Below, one piece after another: positions 42,070 to 53,637 of a stretch of DNA of 64,000 nt. Numbering within the stretch: position 1 is the first letter of the stretch; every line of letters begins with the position of its first letter. Source of the DNA: Gracilaria gracilis (taxonomy: Eukaryota > Rhodophyta > Florideophyceae > Gracilariales > Gracilariaceae); the NCBI GenBank assembly GCA_030374805.1, contig JARGSG010000030.1, positions 558,001 through 622,000 on the forward strand. The letters run 5' to 3'. Below the pieces are notes generated by a model. The model saw only the letters and a program-made list of their open reading frames with translations. It did not search any database and had not been told where the DNA came from. Position numbers and translations under genes: made by a program.

Positions 42070-42541
42070 CTAAAAGACTACACTTCTGTTGTCGTATTCT
42101 TTCTTCTTTGAGGTGATTTCTTGCTATACCGGTAGTGTCTGTGTATCCCGGTTTAACGAGTTACCCGATGTTTCGGAAGCCCTTCAACTCGGAGCCAGCG
42201 ACTACCCACAGCCGCTATCATGATTTTAGGGAGATTCCCAGTAATTGGTTGTTTCGAAGATCCCTGTTCGGGCAGGTTCAACCCTTTCCGGGAAGATCGC
42301 TTCGAGGGCCTCGAGCCAACACCGGGAAATCCGGGACCTTTCGTTGCCCGCGTTGGCTACTACTCAGCACGGTGCTGGCCCTTTTCAGTTTATTCCAGTC
42401 GGACTCGAGCGCTCCAGTCTACTCCCGCTAAAGTGGCGCCTCAACCCCTTCGGGAGGTTGCCAACACTGGCCAGGGAAATTTCCTGGAAGAACAAGTTCG
42501 CTCTCCGCGAGCCACCCATAATACCCTCGTAGGAAAGTTTC

Positions 42542-43962
42542 GTGTCCCCCCGTGAGGTGGTCGAGCAAGCCCTTGCAATGAATGTTGCTGAAGATCTTCG
42601 TATTTTACTGTCGGATGTCGACAAGATGTTGGAATGTTTGGGTTCTCCCGCCACCTTCGTCGAAGGGATTGAAGAGCGCTCCAATCGCTTTCGGGCCCGT
42701 TTGGAGACGATAGATGAAACCGTATTAGTTGATAAAGACACTCCAGACAAACCGGCTGCTGCCGTGTTACAACGCAAACAGGATGCTGCATAGGGCAAGG
42801 CCAGCCGCAGGTGGAAAGCCATACGTCATACTGATGGTTATGACTCTTCGACCTCCTCGGATTCTAACCCGAGTAACTCGGAGGTGTCTACATCATCCGA
42901 ATCCGAGTCTGAAAATGATCTTCGAGAGCGCTCCTTCCGCTCTAAACGGTCGTCAGCCACCCATGGTGTTGTCAGGCCGCGTTCGAAGGGCCAAAAACAC
43001 TCCAAACTCTGGGAATTGAAGCAGACGAACCAAGTGTATCGGTAGTTACTATCATACTGATACTATCGGTTGGGGAGATTCTTCATTGTATTGCACACCC
43101 CATGGGACAGTTAGAGTGAAAGATTGCATTAAGCGTATGTAACTTTCACACTACGCAACCCGAATTTTTCTGGAGAGGATCCAATATTGGTGTTGGATTT
43201 CCTTGCGCACTTTGTTGTGGAAGCTGATATACTCAGGACGAGCGAAAGAGAGGCATACATCGCGGTGCCATACTTTTTACGGGGTGTGGCCGAAGGCCAA
43301 TTCAACTCTGTAAGAGGTTCCTCAAGGGCCTCCGAAGGGGGGGTGACATGCTGGCTGGAAGCTGTCTTATACCTGTTAAGGCCATATGCGACCAATGACG
43401 CCATTCAGTCCGCAATCCTCGCCCTACGGGATACCCGTCGACGCTCAGGAGAGATTGAAACCGAATTCTCTGTACGCCTCAATGAGGCTTTCCACCGCTG
43501 TAGTAATGTCTATCCTACCGGGGAACGTTGTATGATGTTTATAGATGGGCTCGATCCCAACATCAAGACACTCGTCGCACGCCGTCGGGAGGATAAGACC
43601 AAGAGAACTTATCTTTAGATGGCCCAAGCCAATCGTGTGGAAGATGATGCACTGCCTGCACGTGTCTCTCACCAGAGCTCTAAATCCGCTAAAGCGTTGG
43701 CGCTAAATGGTTATGAAGTCCCCTTCTCCATCTTTGTCACTTGTCGCGAATGAACGCCCTCAACAGAGATACGACACGCTGCAATTGGCTCACGACGAAG
43801 TCGGCTCAGTTTCTACACCGGTACTTCCGTCCATTACGGATACTTCTTTCGCGACCGCAAAGGAAGAGCCGCTCTTCTGTGTGGACGGTACTGAAGTCCC
43901 CGCGGTGTGGATTTCGTATTCGAACATAGTTTTGTGCTATCAACGGTTTGGATGGAAGGATA
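42542..43962 (+). pseudogene. Second chromovirus gag, truncated by transposon insertion
   Basis: Homologous to the gag at 27853. MLECLGSPATFVEGIEERSN corresponds to ILECFGSPQGFVDGYYRK there. YIAVPYFLRGVAEGQFNSV, SSRASEGGVTC and RLNEAFHRCSNVYP correspond almost residue for residue. An S/E-rich stretch lies between, as in the first copy. Several stops and shifts break the frame. It ends abruptly where the terminal inverted repeat of a DNA transposon begins (43963), before the zinc knuckle. Confidence 0.8.
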
Positions 43963-45555
43963 CGTCGGTATTATCGGAATGCTAGTTTTGGTGTCAAAAA
44001 TGACCGAATTAAATTGATCGAAAACCCAGCGAATTTATCCAAATTTGGATGTGCTTAATTTCCGAAAATACTTCCACATTTCCACTTGTGCTAGTTTATG
44101 TGGAAGGAATCAATCATGAATACTTCCATCATTGCTAGTTTGGATCGAAGACAAACTAGCATGTTACTTCCGTTCATGTTAGTTTCCGAACCCAATGTAA
44201 GTGTGTAAGTGGCACATACTTAGAACTTCACGGCGCCAAATAGGAATATATATATCCCCAACTAGGATATATATACATAGATATTTGCTTTTGAAATACC
44301 ATTAGAAGAATTCAAACCCTTCGAATAGGAACTATCTATAGAGATAGAGCACATCACGTCTCCCATCACTCCACCCCACTCTCCGTGCGCCATATTACGC
44401 TCTCCGCTACGTACCCCGCCTCTAGCCAGACACCCCGACACCCCGAAACCGCTCCCTTCCATGCCTAATTGCTGCTTTGAAGGCTGCTCCTTCTTCGCTC
44501 GCACCATCCCCGCCATCCAAACGCATCAAAAAGATGCTCCAACCGTCTCACCACCAAAAAGCGTTTTTTTCTCCCATAGCGGCAACCTCCCTCACTTCCC
44601 CCCACGCACAAAGCGTTACAAGTCCATCCCCCAACTTCCACCACCACCACCATCACATCCTCTCTCCAATCCCGCTTCCGATAACGTCCCCATTGCCGAC
44701 GTCATCTCCTACGACCAGCAACAGCTCTTCCTCTCCGTCCACACCCAAGATGCATACCATATCTTTGGCACTCCGTTTTGCTCCCTCTCCCCCACCCTAC
44801 GTCCTCCGCAGCCCCCTTCTTACCTCTCTTCAACAACCCCAACCTCAAATGAATGGTTCCCTACATCTCTTCTCTCGCTATTACTCTCTGTCACCGCAAG
44901 GCAGACGAACTCATCTCTCTCCTACATGCCCCCTCCTTCTCCAAGTCAGCCTTCCACAACGCCGTCTCCTCCGCCTCCCAGTGTCTCAAACTTCAAACAG
45001 ACCTCTTCCAACACTGAGCCAACAACATCGGTTTCACTTTCATCACCCTCCACGACCCACAGCACCTCTTCACAGCCACCACCTTTCGAAAAGATGTTAT
45101 CCAAGTCCCTAAATGACAACTCGCACTCGCACACTTCGACAACACCTTCTTCATGTGGCTTTCCCGCTTTCGTCCACCCCATGGCTTCTTCCCTTGGAAA
45201 AGAAGCTGTCCCAGCCCTCAAGCACGCAATCGGGCAGTCCTCCAATAACCCCTGCATCTGGCACACCCCTGGGAACACCGGTATCGACTTCTACATAGGC
45301 TTCGTCCAGGTATACTCCGACAAGTCCTCCATCTCCCTCAAATCCTCTTCCATCACCTCCTACCTCCTTCACATCAACCTCCTCAACTTCTCCGACTCGT
45401 TCCGTCGCAAATGTATCACCAACACCCTCACCTTCTCGGATACCTTCCAACCTCTTTCGATCTCGCCGCCCCCTCTCAAGAACCCGATACCATCCCCCAA
45501 ACTACATCCAGCATCTCCCGCTCTAAACCGACAAATTGAATCCAATATACATGGA
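43963..45555 (+). mobile_element. TIR DNA transposon, copy 1, 3'-truncated
   Basis: Starts with the terminal repeat CGTCGGTATTATCGGAATGC and matches copy 2 (from 46277) over the first ~370 bp at roughly 80%, then more weakly through the coding part. The left end has sub-terminal repeats (GCTAG, TTTCCAC, tatgtggaa). The protein start MPNCCFEG resembles MRNCCFED in copy 2. Homology stops near 45555, where sequence of a gypsy element takes over; no right terminal repeat is present. Coding is broken by shifts but MVPYISSLAI...SFSKSAFHNAVSSASQCLKL can be followed. Confidence 0.65.
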
Positions 45556-46276
45556 GGCTGCACAGGGGTCGTGCGAGGCTCAAGCTTTTCGAAAATATGC
45601 ATCGCTATGTAGGAAGAAAGTTCTGGGGGTTCCAAAAGCTGGACCCCCGGAAGTCGGAAGAGCCTCGCTCGGCATTCGTGTAAAATTGACTCATGGAACA
45701 TGTTGGCCACATCGAAGTGGGAGGCCCATAGAGAGAACGAGGCAGTTCTAATTGCGTCGAAAAGATCGGGGTACCTCGAAGCGGCTGCGACCAAACGCAA
45801 TGGAGAGATTGACGTCATTTTTCTTGGCGTAGAATCGTATGAAGGTCTTTTTTCATGTAAAAGCATCACTACTGGTAAGTCATGATCCCATAAATCACGA
45901 TATTGGAAACGTTGGCGAGCACAAAAAGCTACCGGATGACGAAATTCACATTTATCTTGGGAGAGATGAACCCAAAGGGTTGAATGCGACCTTCAAAATT
46001 ATCGTCGAAGAGGCTCACGATAATAGTGGGAGTATTAGTGGCTGCTTGCAGCTACAGCACCTTTTCGAGAAACACAAACAGATTTCCCATCTTAGGCTGG
46101 GGCAGTCACCACTAGCCAAGATCGAGCCACTGAGCGTGGAAATTGTGGAGCGGCATGATCCGGTTTGGTTGAAGGCGAGATGTTATTCGACACTCCATCG
46201 CCGGTATAGGGACACTTTCATCCGAAAACTTGTGGATATGAGTTTTATCTTCCCCAATTCGAATGTAGAGTAGCAA
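45556..46276 (+). pseudogene. Gypsy element (second lineage): pol start up to reverse transcriptase
   Basis: The frame at 45839-46273 ends with LSVEIVERHDPVWLKARCYS, LHRRYRDTFIRKLVDMSFIF and PNSNVE, the segment just before reverse transcriptase motif 1 in Ty3/gypsy elements. At 46277 it is cut by the transposon terminal repeat. The continuation of the same protein is found 7.4 kb away at 53638. The upstream part (45556-45840) is probably the protease region but is too decayed to prove. Confidence 0.65.
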
Positions 46277-46808
46277 CGTCGGTGCTATCGGAATGCTAGT
46301 TTTGGTGTCAAAAATGACCGAATTAAAATGATCGAAAAACCGGTGAATTTATCCAAATTTGGATGTGCCTAGTTTCCGAAAATATTTCCACATTTACAGT
46401 TGTGGTAGTTTATGTGGAAAGATCATTCACTATTATTTCCACCATTGCTAGTTTGCATGGAAGACAAGCTAGCATGTTCCTTCCGTTCATGCTGGTTTCC
46501 GAACGCAATGTAAGTGTGTTAGTGGTACATATTTAGAACTAGGGCGGCAAATAGAGATATATATACATATATAACTGCTTAAGGTGGAATACGATTAGAA
46601 GAATACAAACCCATAAAATAGGAACTCTCAACAGGCATTTACCACATCTATTGAACACATCTCATATCAGCCATTTACTCTGTCACTACTGATACACCTT
46701 AGCATCACATCCAACCTTTTCCACCATTCCGTTCCACCATTCAGTCGCTATATTACCCTCCCTGGTACGTACTACGCCTCTCCCTAACAGCCCAAACCGC
46801 TCCCCGCC

Positions 46809-48318
46809 ATGCGTAACTGCTGCTTTGAAGACACCTCCTCCTCGATCGAAGGTGATCCTAACGTCTCACCGCCGGGAGCGTTTCCTCTCCCCCACCGGGG
46901 TTCTCTTCAGCTTCCCCGACACTGAAAGCTTCGCAAGGCCAACCCCTAATTACCACCACAACCTTCATTCCCTCCCTTCAATTGCTTTTCTGACAACATA
47001 CCTAGCACTGACGATGACTCTTACCACCAGCGACAGCTTTTTTCTCCCTTCACACGGGGAAGGCCTACTACATCTCCAGCATCACCGTCAGCTCTCTCTC
47101 CCATGCCCACCTCTTCTACCACCCCTTTCTTTCCCTTTCCCTGAAAACCATTATCTTGAACGCATGGTTCTCTACATATCTTCTAGCGCCTCCAACCGTA
47201 GCCTCCGCAAGGTAGAAAAACTCATCTCTGTCCTCCACGACCCCATCTTCTCAAAATCTGCCTCTCAAGACGCCATCTCTTCGGTTACCCAGTGCCTCCA
47301 ATTTCAAAAAGAACTCTTCTAACACCGAATCGGAATTCTTGATTCCACCCCCACCACACTCCGCGACCCCCAGAACCTCTTCACTGCAATCATCTTCAGA
47401 AAGGATGCAACCCAAGTCCGCGCACCTCCACAACACCTTCTTCTCCCATCCCCCCGCAACCTTCTCTTTATCTCCCGCTTTTGCTCACCCCATGGCTCCC
47501 TTCCTCGAAAAGAAGCCGTTCCAGCCCTCAAGCACGAAATTATGCAGTCCTTCAATGACTCCTACATCTAGCACTTCTCCAACATTACCGGTATCGATTA
47601 ATGCATCGGACTCGTCCAAATGTATTCCGACAAGTTCTTCACACCCCCAAATTCTTCTTCCATCGCCTAGTACCCCCTCCAAATCGCCCTCCGCAACTTT
47701 TCGGAATCCTCCCGTTGCAAATACATCACCGACAACATGAACCTGCTCGACTACTTGCGAACCTTTTGCAATCTGGCCATCCCTTCTCAACACCCCGATG
47801 GCATCTCGCAAACCTCGTATGGCATCTTCCGCTCTACCAAAATGAAACTCATCCAGCATACCATCTCTAACCTCCTGAAACCCTCTTCTCACCTCCGACC
47901 TCCGCGGCTTCCCGCTTCGTGACGCTCATGGCTTTCTACGACAATGTCACCAAATTATTGCCGTCTACTGCGCCGACATACTCGAAGCAAAGGACATTCT
48001 TGGCATCTTCCACGGCATCTGCCTCAAGCATCCATGCCACAGATGTACCGCCTCCACTCCAACCACCATCTACGTATCGCATCCCCCTCCCTTCGATCCC
48101 AGACCCAGACCGTCGCCACGCGTAAACCACACTCAGTTTTCCTCCAATATTCCGAGAAGGGCCTCCTTGAAAAAAGCTCAGAATCGTTCGCAACCCTAAG
48201 GAACAGGCCTTTGAAGCTCTCGAATCCCTTTCTATTGCAAAACTCTTCTCCATCTTTGAGTGGTACCCTCTCCTCAACATCCCCCTCCCTCTTTCCTTAC
48301 AGCACCTTCACGTTCTAG
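46809..48318 (+). pseudogene. Transposase-like gene of TIR copy 2, frameshifted
   Basis: Pieces in alternating frames give a protein also seen in copy 1: MVLYISSSAS...PIFSKSASQDAISSVTQCLQF, then KEAVPALKHEIMQSFNDSYI, CIGLVQMYSDKF, CKYITDNMNLLDYLRTF. At about 47960-48052 VYCADILEAKDILGIFHGIC is followed by LKHPCHRCTA, resembling the ADIPEAK...PCHxC segment of Plavaka/CACTA-type transposases. Conservation between two diverged copies argues that the plus strand is the coding one. There are many stops and shifts, so it is not functional. Confidence 0.5.
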
Positions 48319-48355
48319 CCAATCCATAACTTCCACTTCTGCGTTTTTAAGGTCA

Positions 48356-49102
48356 TCAACCATGCAGCCGTCGAAGACTCAAGTCAGAGGCCCTTTTCAC
48401 TACAATTCTTTCCTCCAAGTCTCGTCGTTTCTTGAACGCGTCTGATCCGCTCTCTTCAGGCACAAGAGCACTATTCTTACTGCCATCAAAATGCACTCCC
48501 CACCTAGAGTATGAGAAGACAACCTGTACGACTGTAGCTGCATGAAATTTGGTGGCTTGCTTAGGAGGATGATACACAAATAAATGTGGTGGCGGTAGCG
48601 AACGCACGTTCTGAGGCATTGCGCGCGTATGGCATGCATATATGGCTGCGGCATGCACAGCGCACGGCGAAGATGGCGCTCTCCGTCTGCCAAGAGCTGT
48701 GAGATGGGCACATGGAGCAGGTGATCGTACCATGCAACCGATTAGAATACCATGTGTGCGGGTGGCGGTGACGGGCAGTGCGATGGCGCGTTCTAGAACT
48801 TCGGTAACGCCTGCATGCCAACGGGACGACCGCCGCAACACCAGGCGCAGCCCGGCGGGGGCGTTGAGTCCATCGGGCGGAGCGGCGACGGCATATAGAC
48901 ACGCCGCTGTGCCTGCAGTGGCGCTGCAGTAGAGACTGCGCAACGCTTGGGCTCGCCGGGCGTGCGAAGCCTGGCGCCGTACGACTAAAGCGAGCACAGC
49001 GGCGAGCGCTTTAAAGACCAAGTCGGCATGTAGTGCATCGCGGGTGAAGAACGTAGCTGCGCGGCGGCGGGGGGACGGTGGGATGGCGGCGACAAAGAGC
49101 AA
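48356..49102 (-). other. GC-rich island with a 248-codon open frame, possibly captured sequence
   Basis: About 48640-49110 is markedly more GC-rich than the surrounding transposon. The minus-strand frame is R/A/L-rich with two weak hydrophobic stretches. Plus-strand frames are also open (48642-48932), so composition alone may explain openness. No family is recognised. It could be a piece of host DNA carried by the transposon. Confidence 0.3.
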
Positions 49103-49140
49103 GGTGCTTCTGGCCTACTTGGTCCGCTGCCCATGCGGAA

Positions 49141-49470
49141 ATAATTTATTTCAAATTTATTTTAGCGAGTGACTGAACACCAGACCGGCGTGTCGTGGCA
49201 ATTCATCGGTGCACCGATGAAACGCCACGACACTCTGGACGGCAGTCTCAGAGAAAAAAGGGAGTTTATTTCAGCGAGTGGCTGGGCAGTGGACCTGGGT
49301 GTCGTGGCTTTTCATCGGTACACCAATAAAGCCCCATGCCACCCCGGTCCGCTGTCCTAGAAATATTATTTTCTCATATTAGTTTTACTAGTGGCCGAAC
49401 AGCGGACCGGGGTGTCGTGGCGCTTCATCGGCCCACCGATGAAGCGCTACGACACCCAGGTCCGCTGTCC
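49141..49470. repeat. Three tandem ~107-bp units each containing a 74-bp palindrome
   Basis: Units repeat the pattern TTATTTNAGCGAGTGNCTG, then the palindrome, then a short A/T-rich spacer. Palindrome centres are at 49211.5, 49320.5 and 49433.5, i.e. spaced 109 and 113 bp. Units are 75-90% alike by eye. This is the densest part of the palindrome cluster. Confidence 0.7.
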
Positions 49471-51251
49471 CAGTGCACCGTGAGTGCTGGTCTGCTGTGC
49501 CATGCTGGAATGAACATGGGGCCCAACTCGAACTGTTCCATTCCTTCACTGTACTATATGCAGTACTACTTACTCTTGATAATAGTTATACTGGAGACAG
49601 AAAAAGAATAGGGCATCCATTACACGCGATAAAAATAAAAGTTGTATCAATTTTATCGGATATGATGGATGTTCTATTCTTAGCTACGAAACGTGAGGGT
49701 GTACCACCTTCTATGGTGATATATTTATCTTGCAACAAACATTTGGTTGTGGCAGAAGCTGAATATATCACCGTACAAGAATCGACAAGGGAGAGGGTAG
49801 AGCGTTAAAGGTGTTGGGAAGGGGTGTTCAGGGGGAGTTTCAGGGAGAGTTGGAACAGCTCTTATAGAGAACTACACGTGTGGCTGGCATTCGGAAAGTT
49901 GAAGTATGATACATAATCTCTTTCCTGCCGCTTGTTAACAAAAATTGTAAAAACATTTCTTGGGACAGTGGACGGAGGTGTTGTGGCGCTTCATCGTTGC
50001 ACTGATGAAGCGCCATGACACCCCGGTACGCAGTCCAAATGCGCTGTGAGTGATGAAGCTGGGGTGCTGGCATACGCGGCACCGCCAACCGGTCATGAGC
50101 GATGAAGCTGGAGTGCGACCCGGCCCACTGTCCACACGCCGTGAGTGTTAAAGCTAGAGTTCTGGCATACGTGGCACCTCCAGCGTGCCGTTGAGAGCGG
50201 AACGGGGTGCCGTAGCGCTTCATCGGTGTACCGATGGAGCGCCACGACACCTCCATCCGCTGTTTCAGGCTGTCGTTTTAATTAATTGAAAATACACAAT
50301 CTTTTTCGGACAGCGGAACGGGGCGGCGTGGGGCTCCATCGGTGCACCGATGAAGCCCCATGATACCCCAGTCTACTGTACTACTTGTCCTTACTAAAAA
50401 ATTCCCGTATATCTCCACATTTATTCATTTCCGTACCTCTCGCATCTTCATGTTTTCCTTAACATCTCTTTGACGCATCACGTGCACCCGAGAAAGGGCT
50501 ACTTCACCTTCATCCCCTGTCCACGCGGCATGAAAGATAAAGCGGGAGTTCTTGTACCTCTGATTTCTCTGCGTGTCGACCACAGAACCCGGTGTGCGAC
50601 TCGCTACTATGTGTTGACGCGGTGGACGGTAGACCGAAGTGAAGTTTGGTTCATCGATGCACCGTTGAAACGCCGTTGCACCTCTGGTCATTGCCCAGAC
50701 CTCTTGTGTCCCGAAGAATGTAAAAAAAAACTCTTCCTATGATAATGAAACTCTTAATCTTCCGCCAAGATAATGGCTTTTCGAAAACTCAAGAAACAAT
50801 ACATATATTTATAGAGTTGGGTCAATTGAACACTAATTTCACAGGAGCGACTGTCCGACGTAGGAACCGCTTGGTGGATACATATCGTTGCATATTCGTA
50901 CTTGAGACACGCGCGCATCTTCAGATTACTGTGGCAAAAGCATGCTCGTAGGCGAACATTGTATAATTCATTCTTTTACAGAATAGGCTCTCATGAAGTT
51001 AAATCCTTCTTCATGAGGACTTTGAGCCCAGTAATACATGTATGGGGCTGCATGTATTAATCACGTTGGTACAGTGAGCATTGCTGCGGATGCTCTCGAG
51101 ATACCCTAAATTAGTGTGTTAGGGTAGTTTTGAATCCCTTCAAACGCATCCAGGACCGGCAGTCTAGACGACGCGCCGAACAGCGGAACCAAATGTCGCT
51201 GCGCTTCATCGGTACACCGATGAAGTGCCACTGCATGTCGGTCCGCTGTCC
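49174..51251. repeat. Cluster of eight 74-bp near-perfect palindromes
   Basis: Copies lie at 49175-49248, 49284-49357, 49397-49470, 49963-50036, 50192-50265, 50308-50381, 50623-50696 and 51178-51251. The consensus is a palindrome without a loop: the outer part GGACAGCGGACC, then GGGTGTCGTGGCGC, then the 20-bp centre TTCATCGGTGCACCGATGAA, then the mirror image. Each copy carries different substitutions, some compensated on the other arm. Copies 1-3 are tandem and the others dispersed, with related non-palindromic repeats between them at about 50040-50190 (gatgaagctgg, ctggcatacg). No coding is associated with them. Confidence 0.85.
49610..49808 (+). pseudogene. copia RNase H scrap
   Basis: The frame reads IKIKVVSILSDMMDVLFLAT, then MVIYLSCNKHLVVAEAEYIT, resembling the copia RNase H pattern D...DTRRSTSGY...ISWSSKKQ..V..S..EAEYIA. 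Only about 60 residues remain and the match is weak outside AEAEYIT. Found between palindromes 3 and 4. Confidence 0.4.
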
Positions 51252-53636
51252 AAATAATTAGACTGCTTTTTGGCCGTGGTGCCCCTTTCGGTCCCTAATC
51301 TCTGCCTCCGGGGCACACGTGCTACTACTACTGGGTATCGCGTTTGTAGCAACATTGCGGCCATGTACAACTAACTCCCATTCGGGTCTGTTTCGCAGCC
51401 CCCTGCACTACATGCTTCAGTAGCTTACGCAGGTCTGTTGCCTTCATAAACCACCCGAGTTTCAGAAACAAAATGAGCTAAACATTGAATCACCGGATCT
51501 GGTGTGTTTGGTCGCGCCTCGGACATCGCGAGCTCATCAAGAGTAGTCTTATTTCTCTTTACGTGCTGCATCGCCGGTTGTATCAATAAAAGCGGTGAAC
51601 CAAGCACCAGTGATACCTTGAACTCAACGCCTATCAGGTTTCTCGCGCAATGATGATCTACAGTGTGTCTCTCATCTAATTGCATATAGTTCATACAAAG
51701 ATGTGGGAGAACTAAGCTTCTACCAGGGTGCTGAGATTGACAAGAGTACTGATCATCTACTGCTGGAAATGCTTAAGCGGTATTTTTCAGCTGCGTAATA
51801 TCACTTAAGTGTTATCAGCAGTACGTCTCCATAGGTTGCAAGTAGAACCTGCTAGTTATAAATACGACTTTAATCAATGAAATTCGAGTTTTCTTAGTCG
51901 AAAAGATTGTATTGACTACTATACTATTCTCACGGATATACGAAGTACTTCACTGTAACAGATAAGAACCATCCCTATGAATGTCTCAAAGAGAATGGAT
52001 GCCTTCACTGTACACCATTTCTGTTCAACCTCTGAGGGAGAAGAAGAGTTTTATGAATGAATAATTGAAGAAAAGGGCATAAAAGTATCAAAGGAGATAA
52101 GGTTGTAAATTGTGTTTATGAGAGAGATGGGGTTAGACAAGGCAGGAAAGTGAGCATTTGTAGTATTTTTGGAGCCACGTGGGCTCTACTTGGCATTGGT
52201 ACAGAACGAAAGAGAAAGAGTTTTCAACCTTCTTGGAAAATAATTACTTGGCTGGAGATTGGCGTAGAGAAGAATTGAATACAAATGGTCGTGCGCTGCA
52301 AGCGTGTGTGACCGGCAGTGCCACGGCTTTTCGCAGTGGTGAGAAGCGTGGGAGGTATTTCGTACATCTCGTTTGCTGTTATCGCGATTATTGCTGGACG
52401 CCGTCAATATCTGCGATGTCGACTTGGTACCAGTAAGAGGAGATGTTAGTGGCTCTGCTCCACAGGACGGAGGTACCAGATATGCCGCCGCGGAAAAAAG
52501 AAGAGGGTGGATACCAGAATTTTTCGGAGAGGAGAAAGAACATTGAGAAGGGAGAGTTTATGGGGGTGATGGGGGCGGAGAGAATAAAGAACCGAAGAGG
52601 AAGTTTGCGGCGAAGCTGGGGCTGCGACTGAGAAGGCTTGGGGAGATCTAAAGAAGCATTTGAACGACTTGCTTTCTGAGATGGTGGGTGAAATGGGAGG
52701 GGTGGTGCTGAGGATGGCGGAGATTGTGGTGCCAATGGATTTGATTTCGGCGATTCGGAAAAGGATGACGTTGGCTGGAATGGGGACCGGAAAGTGTGTG
52801 CGTGGGATGCAAGAGTGCGTTGAGAGAGAGATTGTGAGGCTAAAAAGGGAGAATAGGGTGCTGAGTGGTGGTGTGGAGGTGTCGGATGCGCAAGTGGGAC
52901 CGGTGGAGAAGGTGTGCTAATTATTGTTCGAGGTGAAAGAGCTGGTAAGAGAAGGAGGTGTTGGGAGGGAGGAGGGAAGAGAGAAAGGTTCATTGGTGAC
53001 GCCAGGTGTTCATGGTGGACGTGAGTGTGTGAGGGGGAGGATCGGAGAAGGGAATGGAGAGGTGGTTGGGAGAAGTCGACTGGGGAAGAGGCGAAAAGGT
53101 GTGGTGATCGTGCACTAGGATAGGGAAGTGTGTGTGCCGCAGCAGCTGCCGGGTAAAGCGCCACTAGTTGGGTTTGGTAGTACGACGGCGCCTGTGCGAA
53201 CGGCGGAACGCATACTGAATGAGCAGGAGGAGAAGATGCTGGGAGGGGTTGGGAGCCCGCTTTGGGGTCAGGAGGGTGTACGAGAATGGAGAAATTGTTC
53301 AGTTGGGGTTCTTCAAGTTGGCATTTAGGGAAACTGAGACTCAGGACCCGAATGTAGGGTTGGAATGAGGGAGCGCTAGTGGTCGGTTCGTAAATTTTTA
53401 GAGTCTTTTCGACGAAAGTGGGGAATGTAAAGTTACGAGTGGTGGTAGAGGAACTGCGAAATAGCCTTTAACTCCAGTAGGTGAAGTTTGAACTGCCCTG
53501 AACCGAAGCGTAATTTCCAAAAATTTTTATTTTGCTTTGCCAACTAGCGTGAACAGCAAAAATGCTTGCTTTTTCGGACTTCTATTTCCACAACGAGCGG
53601 TCTAGCATTCTTAACTAGCATTCCAAAAACACCGAC
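51252..53636. other. Right part of TIR copy 2, no assignable gene
   Basis: 51252-52150 shows no gene. From 52440 to 53330 the plus strand is strongly G-rich (mirror of the C-rich left half), so both strands carry long open frames: a 258-codon P/S-rich one on the minus strand (52388-53164) and K/R/G/E-rich ones on the plus strand (52660-52920, LNDLLSEMVGEMGG, a possible coiled coil). A second, convergent transposon gene is possible, but I cannot tell which strand codes. Confidence 0.35.
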
Positions 53637-53637
53637 G

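Larger units (their letters stand above)
46277..53637 (+). mobile_element. TIR DNA transposon, copy 2 (7.36 kb), inserted in the gypsy reverse transcriptase
   Basis: Left end CGTCGGTGCTATCGGAATGC and right end (read inward) CGTCGGTGTTTTTGGAATGC are inverted repeats over about 25 bp. Sub-terminal GCTAG and TTTCCAC repeats occur at both sides. Removing 46277-53637 with a 2-bp target duplication (AA) restores the gypsy reading frame, which fixes both ends. Inside are a decayed transposase-like gene (left, plus strand), a GC-rich island, eight 74-bp palindromes, a copia scrap and a skewed region near the right end. Superfamily is uncertain: short target duplication, sub-terminal repeats and the protein resemble CACTA/Plavaka, but the terminus is not CACTA. 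Confidence 0.7.

Noticed and set aside
49174..51251. CRISPR array
   Set aside because: Repeats are palindromes with irregular spacing in a eukaryotic transposon; there are no uniform spacers and no cas genes.
52388..53164. 258-codon P/S-rich minus-strand ORF as a gene
   Set aside because: The region is G-rich on the plus strand, and several frames on both strands are open; no motif decides between them.
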